Assembly: GCA_910586865.1 (NCBI GenBank)
Contig: CAJUIY010000040.1
Location: forward strand, 1 to 15,994
Direction of reading: 5' to 3'
Length of the DNA stretch: 15,994 nt
Origin: an uncultured Bacilli bacterium
GTDB lineage: Bacteria; Bacillota_I; Bacilli_A; RF39; UBA660
Below the pieces are notes generated by a model. The model was not told the origin of the DNA and made no database searches. It was given only the letters and a program-made list of their open reading frames with translations. The position numbers and the translations under genes are program-made. Of the stretch, positions 1 to 7,400 are shown piece by piece; the first letter of the stretch is position 1, and every line of letters begins with the position of its first letter.

Positions 1-767
1 AATTAAGATCTCCATTGATAGTTTCTGGTAATTTTAAGCCTTCTGCACTGGTTAAGCCTCTTAAATCAAGGTCTCCATTAATAGTTTCTGGTAATTTTAA
101 ACCTTCTGCACTGGTTAAACTATATAAATTAAGAGCTCCATTAATAGCTTCTGGTAATTTTAAACCTTCTACACTGGTTAACCCTCTTAAATCAAGGGTT
201 CCATTGATAGTTTCTGATAGTTTTAAGCCTTCTGCACTAGTTAAACCTCTTAAATTAAGGTCTCCATCAATAGTATTTGGTAATTTTAAGCCTTCTGTAC
301 TGGCTAAACCTCTTAAATCAAGGTCTCCATTAATAGTATTTGGTAATTCTAAACCTTCTGCACTGGTTAACCCTCTTAAATCAAGGTTTCCATTAATAAT
401 ATTTGGTAATTTTAAACCTTCTGCACTGGTTAACCCTCTTAAATCAAGGGTTCCATTAATAGTTTCTGATAGTTTTAAGCCTTCTGCACTAGTTAAACCT
501 CTTAAATTAAGGTCTCCATCAATAGTATTTGGTAATTTTAAACCTTCTGCACTAGTTAAACCTCTTAAATCAAGTTCTCCATTAATAGTTTCTGGTAATT
601 TTAAGCCTTCTGCACTGGTTAACCCTCTTAAATCAAGGTCTCCATTAATAGTATTTGGTAATTCTAAACCTTCTGCACTGGCTAAATCTCTTAAATCAAG
701 GGTTCCATTAATAGTTTCTGGTAATTTTAAACCATTTGCGTTTTTTAAATAATCCAAATTTAAATTG
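1..767 (-). repeat. Tandem 63-bp coding repeat, at least 11 complete units plus a divergent edge unit
   Basis: Units begin (on the + strand) at 12, 75, 138, 201, 264, 327, 390, 453, 516, 579 and 642. A degenerate edge unit runs 705-767, and bases 1-11 belong to a further unit off the left edge. Spacing is exactly 63 bp with no indel, so each unit adds 21 residues in frame. The stretch at about 161-300 matches about 413-552 with only a few changes, an offset of four units. At protein level units 4 and 8 are identical, and units 5 and 9 differ by one residue. This points to unequal recombination or gene conversion within the array. Confidence 0.95.
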
Positions 768-1960
768 TTATCTATTCTTTTATATACAAAAAATAGAGTA
801 TTTAAATCTGCAATGTTATTTCTTTTTTGTCTTATCTCATTTATCCTTGGGTCATAATAACCAAATCCGATAATTTTACTCTCTATTTCATATAAAAATC
901 TTATTTCCTCTATTGATAATTCTTGTGCTTTATCATTCTTATAATCAATTTCAGTAAGCAATCTCATATCATGAACTTTCTTTTTATATTCCTTTTTATC
1001 TGGAAATTCATCTAACTTTTTATCAGCAATTTCTATCATATTTTCTTCTAAGTTTTGAAATTTTCCAACTCCTCTTACTTCAGCTATTGAATCCTTCCCA
1101 TCCATTCTAATTGCAATTCTTGGATTTGTATATTTTCCTTCTTCATCTTTTGTGTAATAAACATAAAAATCTCCATTCTGTAATTGAGTCTGGCATGTAT
1201 TTTTCCCTGCTGTACACCATCCTGTATTTTTCCCTTGTATAGATTCTAATAATTCTTGATAATTATCTCCCTGTTCATATTTAATCCAAATACCATCTGT
1301 TTCATTAGAATTTGTTTGAAATCCTTGTTTTGTTAAATAATAAGTATATAATTTTTTGAAACTGTCTCCCTTCTCTAATGCTTTTATCTCTTCTTGATCT
1401 AAATCATATTCTCCAATTTCATGACTCAAAACAGTATAGATTTGGGCTAATATTTCAGGATTTAATTCTAAAAATCCATCTACCATTGTTTTTGTACGTT
1501 TAGTAAATACACTCTTTTCTTTATCAAACTTACCTAACCCTAGCATTCCTTGAAAAGCATAATATTTAAACCACATTGGGTACATTGCATCATCACTTGT
1601 TAAATATTCTATCCAATAGTTTAATGAACTTTTTTGTTCTTCTTGTGCTTGTTTTAACATTTCTTCTTCTGTTACTGCTAATTCTCCTTTGCCTTGTTCT
1701 CTATAAATTTTCTTTTGTAAATTAATATAAGATTCTGGTAATTCTTTTATGACATATTTTTGGTAATAAAACTGTTTTAATAAATCCATTTTATGACTAT
1801 TACTTTTAGCAATTTCATGAACATTTTCTAAGCGTTCCATATATTTAGAAATCCTTTTTTCTGGACTATCTTGTTTTTCTGCTGTATGCATGACAACATC
1901 ACTCATATACATATCTTTATATAGTTTATTTAAGAATTCTTCTCCTGTTTCATAATTCAT
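1..1960 (-). CDS. Large protein with GWCTAG-motif domain and C-terminal leucine-rich-repeat-like array (partial; 3' end outside window)
   Basis: The frame is open from ATG at 1960 to the left edge (653 complete codons). The start is preceded by AAGGATGTG five bases upstream. Residues 1-240 are charged, probably helical, with no signal peptide or membrane segment. Residues about 247-302 carry GWCTAG, then GDFYVYYT, PRIAIRM and AEVRG, a pattern I have seen only in conserved hypothetical proteins. From residue 410 come eleven complete 21-residue units (consensus GLKLPxTINGxLxLRGLTS plus AE) and the start of a twelfth. The regular L-x-L spacing suggests an LRR-like solenoid, usually a protein-binding surface. 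The protein is probably cytoplasmic. A good promoter lies at 2092-2119. Function is unknown; target recognition or scaffolding is inference. The C-terminus is not in the window. Confidence 0.85.
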   Translation of the reverse strand, partial: MNYETGEEFLNKLYKDMYMSDVVMHTAEKQDSPEKRISKYMERLENVHEIAKSNSHKMDLLKQFYYQKYVIKELPESYINLQKKIYREQGKGELAVTEEEMLKQAQEEQKSSLNYWIEYLTSDDAMYPMWFKYYAFQGMLGLGKFDKEKSVFTKRTKTMVDGFLELNPEILAQIYTVLSHEIGEYDLDQEEIKALEKGDSFKKLYTYYLTKQGFQTNSNETDGIWIKYEQGDNYQELLESIQGKNTGWCTAGKNTCQTQLQNGDFYVYYTKDEEGKYTNPRIAIRMDGKDSIAEVRGVGKFQNLEENMIEIADKKLDEFPDKKEYKKKVHDMRLLTEIDYKNDKAQELSIEEIRFLYEIESKIIGFGYYDPRINEIRQKRNNIADLNTLFFVYKRIDNNLNLDYLKNANGLKLPETINGTLDLRDLASAEGLELPNTINGDLDLRGLTSAEGLKLPETINGELDLRGLTSAEGLKLPNTIDGDLNLRGLTSAEGLKLSETINGTLDLRGLTSAEGLKLPNIINGNLDLRGLTSAEGLELPNTINGDLDLRGLASTEGLKLPNTIDGDLNLRGLTSAEGLKLSETINGTLDLRGLTSVEGLKLPEAINGALNLYSLTSAEGLKLPETINGDLDLRGLTSAEGLKLPETINGDLN

Positions 1961-2091
1961 ACTATCACATCCTTATATCTATAATATAACATTTCGAATT
2001 AACCTTAGGAAGGAATTGAACAAATAATTTACAATAGTGTACAGATTTATGTACCAAAACAATAATACAAACCTTGTATTTTTTAGTGTGT

Positions 2092-2119
2092 ATTGTATTC
2101 ACTGGATTAATCTTGTCAA
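2092..2119 (-). promoter_or_regulatory. Promoter for the GWCTAG/LRR gene
   Basis: Read on the minus strand, TTGACA (2114-2119) is followed after 16 bases by TACAAT (2092-2097). Transcription would start near 2085, leaving a leader of about 125 bases before the ATG at 1960. The rest of the 1961-2208 gap shows no convincing ORF. A 5-bp hairpin at 2039-2054 is too weak to call. Confidence 0.7.
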
Positions 2120-2180
2120 GACATTTATGCTTGCAGATATAGAATATTCTTTATTTATCAATCATTTTCTTTAACAAATA

Positions 2181-2210
2181 TTAAAAAAGAACTTCATTTG
2201 AAATTCTTTT
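2181..2210 (-). terminator. Rho-independent terminator of the M18 aminopeptidase gene
   Basis: Arms 2186-2195 and 2200-2209 pair over 10 bp with one G-U, and t2210 can add one more pair. The loop is 4 bases (2196-2199), followed on the minus strand by a run of T. The stem begins inside the TAA stop codon (2209-2211). Confidence 0.7.
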
Positions 2211-3603
2211 AATAACGTACTGTTTGGTCACTTTCAAAGAAAGCTTTATAAGCGGTATAAGCAGAATAAATATCGTATTTACTCGTTACTTCATATGGAG
2301 AATGCATCGCAATGACGGGAACACCACAGTCAATGACATCCATTCCTTTATTCGCTAAAATGTAGGCAATGGTTCCTCCTCCACCAATATCCACTTTTCC
2401 AAGTTCTGATACTTGATACTTAATACCATTTGATTCAAAAATATTCCGAATATAGGCAACAAACTCCGCATTGGCATCACTTGCTCCACTCTTACCACGA
2501 GAACCTGTATATTTATTTAACTCTACCCCGTAACCGATGTAAGAGGAATTATTCTTTTCCGAAACTTCCTGATAATTAGGGTCCACTCCTGCCCCAACAT
2601 CCGCAGATAGCATCTTTGAATGACAATATACTTTTTTTAAAGCATTCCCATCCATTTCATTCGTCTTTTCTAGTAAGAGACTAACAAAATAGTCAAAAAC
2701 TTCAGAACACATTCCTGTATTACCCACACTACCAATTTCTTCTTTATCTGCAAAAATAGCTACTTGTGTATAAGTAGAGGATTTACAGTCTAGGATGGCT
2801 TTTAAAGAAGCATAAGCACAAACCCGGTCATCTTGACCATAGGATGCAACCATACTTTGATCAAACCCTAAATCTCTTGCTTTAAACGCAGGTACAATTT
2901 CAATCTCCGAACTATAAAAATCAATTTCTGTGATACCATATTTATCATTTAAAATCTTTAATATATTCTTCTTTATCGCGTTTTCAGAATCTCCATCTGG
3001 AATACTACCCACGACTAAATTTAAAGCTTCTCCTTCAATCGCACTTTTTAATGGTTTATCGGCTTGATTTTGAGCTAGATGGGGAAGTAAATCCGTTATC
3101 ATAAAGATAGGGTCACCCTCCTCTTCTCCAATCGATACCTCCATTTTTTCTCCGTTTGCTTTCACAATAACTCCATGTATCGCAAGAGGAATGGTCGTCC
3201 ATTGATATTTTTTGATACCTCCATAGTAATGTGTCTTCAAAAGAGCAAGATTTGCATCTTCATATAAAGGATTTGGTTTTAAATCGAGTCTTGGAGAATC
3301 AATATGCGAACCAACAATCTGCATTCCCTCTGTTAAATTCTTCTCTCCAATGATGGCTGCATAAACACCCTTTCCACGATTATTATAATAAACTTTATCT
3401 CCACTATGCAATTCTTCTAACTGATTTACTTCCACAAAACCATTTTCCACTAATTCTTTAATGATTTCTTTATTTACTTCTCTTTCTGTTTTTGCTTTAT
3501 TTAAAAATTCAATATAAGGCTTACTAAACTCAAATACTTCTTTTTTCTCTTCTTCTGTTAATGGATAAAATCCACAAACTTTTTTCTTTTCTAATTGTTC
3601 CAT
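2209..3603 (-). CDS. apeA: M18 family aminopeptidase (aminopeptidase 1 type)
   Basis: A zinc aminopeptidase that trims N-terminal residues from peptides in the cytoplasm; M18 enzymes form large tetrahedral dodecamers. The 464 residues match the family's usual length. Visible signatures are GSHIDSPRLDLK (H100, D102), HYYGG at 125-129, GQDDR at 256-260, DKEEIGS at 286-292 (E288/E289), SADVGAGVDPNY at 333-344 (D335) and IAMHSPYE at 431-438 (H434). The family positions for metal and catalysis are therefore filled. The VGAG segment after D335, in place of the common AHA, fits the clostridial aminopeptidase 1 branch as I remember it. ATG at 3603 is chosen because GGAGG lies just upstream; an earlier in-frame GTG at 3690 would overlap the preceding gene. 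It lies 64 bases after the DUF4097 gene, with its own promoter at 3652-3681. Confidence 0.93.
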   Translation of the reverse strand: MEQLEKKKVCGFYPLTEEEKKEVFEFSKPYIEFLNKAKTEREVNKEIIKELVENGFVEVNQLEELHSGDKVYYNNRGKGVYAAIIGEKNLTEGMQIVGSHIDSPRLDLKPNPLYEDANLALLKTHYYGGIKKYQWTTIPLAIHGVIVKANGEKMEVSIGEEEGDPIFMITDLLPHLAQNQADKPLKSAIEGEALNLVVGSIPDGDSENAIKKNILKILNDKYGITEIDFYSSEIEIVPAFKARDLGFDQSMVASYGQDDRVCAYASLKAILDCKSSTYTQVAIFADKEEIGSVGNTGMCSEVFDYFVSLLLEKTNEMDGNALKKVYCHSKMLSADVGAGVDPNYQEVSEKNNSSYIGYGVELNKYTGSRGKSGASDANAEFVAYIRNIFESNGIKYQVSELGKVDIGGGGTIAYILANKGMDVIDCGVPVIAMHSPYEVTSKYDIYSAYTAYKAFFESDQTVRY

Positions 3604-3651
3604 AAATTTCCTCCTATCTATAATATTATCATAAATAGAAGAAAATATGAA

Positions 3652-3681
3652 ATTATAGTTCATTTTTTTAACCAATCTCAA
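3652..3681 (-). promoter_or_regulatory. Internal promoter for the M18 aminopeptidase gene
   Basis: On the minus strand TTGAGA (3676-3681) and a perfect TATAAT (3652-3657) are 18 bases apart. The -35 lies inside the last codons of the DUF4097 gene, so the aminopeptidase can be expressed independently of the regulator pair upstream. Confidence 0.6.
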
Positions 3682-4453
3682 TATCGCCACTCGTTGTTGT
3701 AACGCTTAGTTCCACATTAGCATATCGATTATTCTTTTGAATATCAACATCGCCACTGGTTGTATGTGTTATCATATAAATATCATTTGTTTTTGCAATT
3801 TCTACATTTCCACTTACCGTATGAATCGTAGCATCTTTGGTAAGTGTTACATCGTCTATTTCAATATCTCCACTAACCGTTTCTAAAGAAAAGTTTCCTA
3901 ACTTTCTAATTTTCATATCTCCACTGGTTGTTTTGGCTTTTAAAGAAGAAGCACTTTCCAAATGAATATCCCCACTTACTGTTTGTAAATCCAAACTAGA
4001 GGCTAATTCTTTTTTCGAAATAACATCACCAGAGATAGAATGTATTTTTATTTTCTCTTGATAGGTATCTGGTAAATACAAGTTAATTTTTTGGTTCCCA
4101 TAACAAAAACCAATACAGAAATTGTTTTCCTTTTTTTGTACCACTTTTAACGTTTGCTCTTCTACCTCTACTTGATACTTATCGGCATCTTTTTCAGATC
4201 CATAAATTTCAACCTTGATATCCTTCCCCTCGCTCTGATAGAGAAAGACATCTGCTGATATCGTATCCATATCAATATATTTTATTTTCTTGGTCGAATA
4301 CTCTTTTTTTGAAATTACCTTTTCTTCTGTCGTTTCTCCTAGTTTTATAGGAAATCCTATGTTCCCATTCATCATAGAAAACATCAAAGTAATAATAAAA
4401 ACTGCTACTACACCTAATAATATCATTTCTAAAACCATCTTATTTTTATTCAT
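3668..4453 (-). CDS. DUF4097 family beta-repeat protein, membrane anchored
   Basis: A 261-residue protein with one N-terminal membrane helix (about residues 7-28), a short linker, then a ladder of regularly spaced SGD or SGN motifs (HSISGD, TVSGD, TTSGD, TVSGN) from about residue 138 to the end. This is the DUF4097 (putative adhesin-like) right-handed beta-repeat pattern seen in YvlB- and LiaX-type proteins, which are linked to envelope stress responses. The ladder probably lies outside the membrane. ATG at 4453 is preceded by GGGGGG six bases upstream. The start overlaps the end of the XRE gene by 8 bases, implying translational coupling. That it works as a sensor or partner for the regulator is inference. 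Confidence 0.88.
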   Translation of the reverse strand: MNKNKMVLEMILLGVVAVFIITLMFSMMNGNIGFPIKLGETTEEKVISKKEYSTKKIKYIDMDTISADVFLYQSEGKDIKVEIYGSEKDADKYQVEVEEQTLKVVQKKENNFCIGFCYGNQKINLYLPDTYQEKIKIHSISGDVISKKELASSLDLQTVSGDIHLESASSLKAKTTSGDMKIRKLGNFSLETVSGDIEIDDVTLTKDATIHTVSGNVEIAKTNDIYMITHTTSGDVDIQKNNRYANVELSVTTTSGDIEIG

Positions 4454-5072
4454 CAAAATCCCCCCTGCTAAGAAGAATTATAAAATGGATAATCTTTATA
4501 ACTATTGAATATACAATCCAAATTAGCCAAGTAATATGCCACATCATCGTAGTAAAACTAAGATATAAATAAAGAAAGGTAAAAATAAGGGCAATGATAC
4601 CATCTATTTCCTTTTCTTTCTCATCCTTTTTTCTCTCTTCTTTTTCCATCTCTTTTTTCGTAGATACAAAGTGATAAATTAAAATACTAGTAGATGCTGC
4701 ACAAATCAGTAAGAAACCACACACTACATATTCACTTTCTATGATGTTTAAAGATTCCATAAAAATAATCCAACTAATAGAAAGAAAATATAGAAAAGTA
4801 CAAATACTTAATACTTTTGCTCTTTCTTTTTTGATATCTTTTTTTGGTACTTTTTCTTCTTTTATCTCCTCTAATTTCTTTCCTCTTAATAACTCTTCAG
4901 TTGTAATAGAAAACAAATCACAAAGTGGTATAATTTTATCAAAGTCAGGTTTTGACTCTCCTGTTTCCCACTTACTAACTGTTTGTCTCGTAACATTTAA
5001 TTTTTCTGCTACTTCTTCTTGAGAAAGTCCTTTTTCTTTTCTCAATTTTAAAATCATATCTCCTATATTCAT
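4446..5072 (-). CDS. Membrane-anchored XRE/Cro-type transcriptional regulator
   Basis: A 208-residue protein. Residues 1-62 form an HTH_3 domain: LRKEKGLSQEEVAEKLNVTR followed by QTVSKWETG, with the recognition helix around residues 27-37. Residues 64-86 are a lysine/glutamate-rich linker. The rest holds about four hydrophobic segments (about 88-105, 115-135, 158-178, 180-201), split by a charged stretch at 139-156. The DNA-binding domain should therefore be tethered to the inner face of the membrane. ATG at 5072 is chosen because GGAGGAG lies seven bases upstream and the HTH begins immediately. It is translationally coupled to the DUF4097 gene. Many Bacillota carry HTH proteins with hydrophobic C-terminal domains; their ligands are mostly unknown. 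Confidence 0.88.
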   Translation of the reverse strand: MNIGDMILKLRKEKGLSQEEVAEKLNVTRQTVSKWETGESKPDFDKIIPLCDLFSITTEELLRGKKLEEIKEEKVPKKDIKKERAKVLSICTFLYFLSISWIIFMESLNIIESEYVVCGFLLICAASTSILIYHFVSTKKEMEKEERKKDEKEKEIDGIIALIFTFLYLYLSFTTMMWHITWLIWIVYSIVIKIIHFIILLSRGDFDE

Positions 5073-5096
5073 TAAAAACTCCTCCAATACATTTAA

Positions 5097-5138
5097 ATTA
5101 TACTTTATTTTTCTCTTGCTTACCATCAATCACGATTG
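5097..5138 (-). promoter_or_regulatory. Possible promoter (-10) and operator ahead of the XRE regulator
   Basis: A perfect TATAAT sits at 5097-5102 on the minus strand with the start codon about 25 bases beyond, but no good -35 is visible. A 5-bp inverted repeat with a 2-base gap (CAATC-AC-GATTG, 5127-5138) lies between this element and the divergent PBP promoter. It could be an autoregulatory operator; that is inference. Confidence 0.35.
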
Positions 5139-5143
5139 GAAAT

Positions 5144-5172
5144 TTGACAACTAATGTTAACATTTATCTTAT
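5144..5172 (+). promoter_or_regulatory. Promoter for the PBP transcript
   Basis: Consensus TTGACA (5144-5149) is followed after 17 bases by TCTTAT (5167-5172, 4 of 6 matches). Transcription would start near 5179, giving a leader of about 170 bases before the PBP start. The AAGGAGG at 5174-5180 would lie at the start site, so it is not a ribosome binding site. Confidence 0.55.
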
Positions 5173-5236
5173 AGAAGGAGGAAGTTCTTTATTTTTTACT
5201 AATAATAAATTAGGAAATGGAAAAACTTTCTAACGA

Positions 5237-5335
5237 ATGGCAAGAAGAAAAAAATCTACTCCTTATCTATATTATTTGTCTTTTTTTGTAGGATTATCCC
5301 TCTTCTATTTGCTCCCTTCTTCACATAGTTACTAA
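5237..5335 (+). CDS. Possible small membrane protein ahead of the PBP gene
   Basis: An ATG at 5237 opens 32 codons ending in TAA at 5333-5335, 12 bases before the PBP start. The peptide begins MARRKKS and continues with a hydrophobic stretch of about 18 residues (YLYYLSFFVGLSLFYLLP), the layout of a tiny single-pass membrane protein with its N-terminus inside. It lies in the leader of the PBP transcript and in the same frame as the PBP. FtsL is commonly encoded just upstream of ftsI/spoVD; this product is far shorter than FtsL and lacks its periplasmic coiled coil. No clear Shine-Dalgarno is visible (AGGAAATGG is about 20 bases upstream), so it may be untranslated or a remnant. Confidence 0.35.
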   Translation: MARRKKSTPYLYYLSFFVGLSLFYLLPSSHSY

Positions 5336-5347
5336 TAGAGGTGGATT

Positions 5348-7264
5348 ATGTTTTTTAAAAGTATTGATAAAAGAATTAAAATTGTCTTACTCCTATTTAT
5401 TGTTATTTTTGCATCCATTGTACTAAGAGTTTTTAAAATACAAGTATTCGATTATAAAAAATTGAAATCTTTAGCAAATGATCTTTGGAGTAGAGATTTA
5501 GAAGTACAAGCAGATCGTGGAAAAATTCTAGATCGAAATGGGAATGTATTAGCCGATAATGTAACAACAACCAGCTTAGTATTAATCCCTAACCAAATAA
5601 AAAAGAAAAAAGAAGTAACCGAAAAGCTTTCTGAAATATTAAATGTTCGTTATGATGAGATGAAAAAACATGTCTACAAAAAAGCTTCTATTGAAAGAGT
5701 TCATCCCGAAGGGAGAAGGTTATCTTTTGAGATTGCTGATAAAATTAATAGTCTTCATCTTGATGGGGTTTATCTAGTAAAAGAATCCAAAAGAAATTAT
5801 CCTTATGGGAACTTACTATCCAACTCGATTGGGTATGTTGGTATTGATAACCAAGGTCTTTCTGGATTAGAATTACAATATGATGATATTTTAACCGGAA
5901 CCAATGGAGCGATTAAATATTTTTCAGATGCGAAAGGAAATCAATTAAACTTATCTGATATTTATGTAGAACCAGTCAATGGAATGAATATCCAGCTAAC
6001 GATTGATATCAACATTCAAAAATCCATCGAACGAGAACTAAATAACATTGTGGATAAATTTTCTCCAGATATGGCTTTAGCGATTGTGATGAATCCAAAA
6101 ACGGGAGAAATTCTAGCCATGAGTAGTAGACCAAACTTTGATCCAAATAACTATCAAAAATATAATGCAGAGACTTTGAATCGAAATTTACCAATCTTTG
6201 CCTCCTATGAACCAGGTTCTACTTTCAAAATCATCACAACAGCTGCTTCGGTAGAAGAAAAAGTGGTAGATTTAGAAAAAGACCATTTCTTTGATTCCGG
6301 TTCTGTCAATGTAGAAGGTTCTGTTTTAAAATGTTGGAAAGCAGGAGGACATGGGGACCAAACTTTTATGCAAGTACTTCAGAACTCGTGTAACCCTGGT
6401 TTTGTCAAATTAGGACAGCTTCTTGGAAAAGAACGATTATTTTCCTATATCAACAAATTCGGTTTTGGTGAGAAAACAGGAGTGGATTTAACGGGAGAAT
6501 CGAAAGGAATTTTATTTAACTTGGATCAAGTTGGAAATGTAGAACTTTCAACGACTGCCTTTGGGCAAGGAGTTTCTGTTACCCCTATTCAACAAGTTAC
6601 TGCGATATCATCCGTTATTAATGGTGGATATTTATATAAACCTTATATTCTAAAAAGTGTAAATGAACCCCTTACCAATGAAATCATTGATGAAAATTAT
6701 AAAGAACTGGTAAGAAGAACCATATCCAAAGAAACATCAAAAATTATGCGTGGTGCCTTAGAAAGTGTCGTAGCAAAAGGGGGAGGAAAAAAGGCATTTA
6801 TTGAAGGATACCGCATTGGTGGAAAAACAGGTACCGCTCAAAAAGCAAAAGATGGAAAATACTTAGTTAATAACTATATCATGTCCTTCGTTAGCATTGT
6901 CCCTTCGAATGACCCAGAAGCCGTTTTATACCTTGCTATCGACAATCCGAAAAACACTGCCCTTTTATCCAGTTACACCACTACTCCATTTGCTAGAAAA
7001 ATTACATTAGATATCATTGAAGCCTTAGATATTCCAAAACAAGAAAATGAAATGGAAAAGGATTTAGAATGGACGGATAAAGTAACTTATGAAGTTCCTA
7101 ACGTAGTTGGTATGAAAAAAGAAGAAGTGAAAAAAATGTTACCTAATTTCACCATAGAATATTCTGGCGAAGGAGAATATATTGTTTCCCAATCTCCAGA
7201 AGCAAAAGAAAAATTAGAAGATCAAGGAACCATTCGCTTAATGCTTGGTGATAAAAGAAAATAA
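5348..7264 (+). CDS. spoVD: SpoVD/FtsI-type class B penicillin-binding protein with one PASTA domain
   Basis: A peptidoglycan DD-transpeptidase acting outside the membrane in septal or spore-cortex wall synthesis. The 638 residues show a membrane anchor (about 11-29), a dimerisation/pedestal domain (about 52-215, with RGKILDRNGNVLA) and a transpeptidase domain with all three catalytic motifs: STFK at 291-294 (nucleophile S291), SCN at 347-349 and KTGT at 493-496. A single PASTA domain occupies about 579-636. One PASTA domain and the CWKAGGHGDQTF / NSCNPGF context resemble SpoVD more than PBP2x, which has two. Whether it is the vegetative divisional enzyme or sporulation-specific cannot be told here. 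The start is preceded by GAGGTGG. It is alone on the + strand, away from mraY and without murE or an evident ftsL, so the usual division cluster is split. The gene ends at a terminator. Confidence 0.93.
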   Translation: MFFKSIDKRIKIVLLLFIVIFASIVLRVFKIQVFDYKKLKSLANDLWSRDLEVQADRGKILDRNGNVLADNVTTTSLVLIPNQIKKKKEVTEKLSEILNVRYDEMKKHVYKKASIERVHPEGRRLSFEIADKINSLHLDGVYLVKESKRNYPYGNLLSNSIGYVGIDNQGLSGLELQYDDILTGTNGAIKYFSDAKGNQLNLSDIYVEPVNGMNIQLTIDINIQKSIERELNNIVDKFSPDMALAIVMNPKTGEILAMSSRPNFDPNNYQKYNAETLNRNLPIFASYEPGSTFKIITTAASVEEKVVDLEKDHFFDSGSVNVEGSVLKCWKAGGHGDQTFMQVLQNSCNPGFVKLGQLLGKERLFSYINKFGFGEKTGVDLTGESKGILFNLDQVGNVELSTTAFGQGVSVTPIQQVTAISSVINGGYLYKPYILKSVNEPLTNEIIDENYKELVRRTISKETSKIMRGALESVVAKGGGKKAFIEGYRIGGKTGTAQKAKDGKYLVNNYIMSFVSIVPSNDPEAVLYLAIDNPKNTALLSSYTTTPFARKITLDIIEALDIPKQENEMEKDLEWTDKVTYEVPNVVGMKKEEVKKMLPNFTIEYSGEGEYIVSQSPEAKEKLEDQGTIRLMLGDKRK

Positions 7265-7276
7265 GTTATAAATTAA

Positions 7277-7307
7277 AAAAATTATGGTATTCCCTATCAT
7301 AATTTTT
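7277..7307. terminator. Bidirectional terminator between the PBP and VanZ genes
   Basis: Arms 7277-7289 and 7295-7307 pair over 13 bp with one G-U around a 5-base loop. A-runs and T-runs flank the stem on both sides, so it can stop the + strand PBP transcript and the convergent minus-strand LCP-VanZ transcript. The remaining gap to 7400 shows nothing else. Confidence 0.8.
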
Positions 7308-7400
7308 ACATTCTTTTAAAATCCCTTAGTATTTTGAATCGTTTGTATAGTAACTCTAACATCATTTTGCTTTTTCATATTCACATAAGTTTTTCATTTC

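Noticed and set aside
15..752. 245-codon open frame on the + strand over the repeat array
   Set aside because: The 63-bp period is a multiple of three, so every frame without a stop in one unit stays open throughout. The minus-strand reading continues into a much longer non-repeat protein, so this is a shadow.
12..767. CRISPR-like array
   Set aside because: Units follow each other directly with no unique spacers, are 63 bp, and encode regular in-frame residues. This is a coding tandem repeat.
2039..2054. Leader hairpin (GTACA-TGTAC) as a riboswitch or attenuator
   Set aside because: The stem is only 5 bp, with no supporting T-run or second structure, so nothing separates it from chance.
3604..3690. 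Longer start for the M18 aminopeptidase
   Set aside because: The extension would overlap the DUF4097 gene and starts at GTG without a good ribosome binding site, while the ATG at 3603 has GGAGG upstream and gives the usual protein start.
5174..5180. AAGGAGG as a ribosome binding site of a leader gene
   Set aside because: It would sit at the transcript start of the PBP promoter, and no ATG, GTG or TTG follows within usable distance.
5217..5291. 24-codon ORF overlapping the 32-codon ORF upstream of the PBP
   Set aside because: Its AGGA lies only about three bases before the ATG, the frame ends early, and the other frame has the better membrane-protein layout and position.
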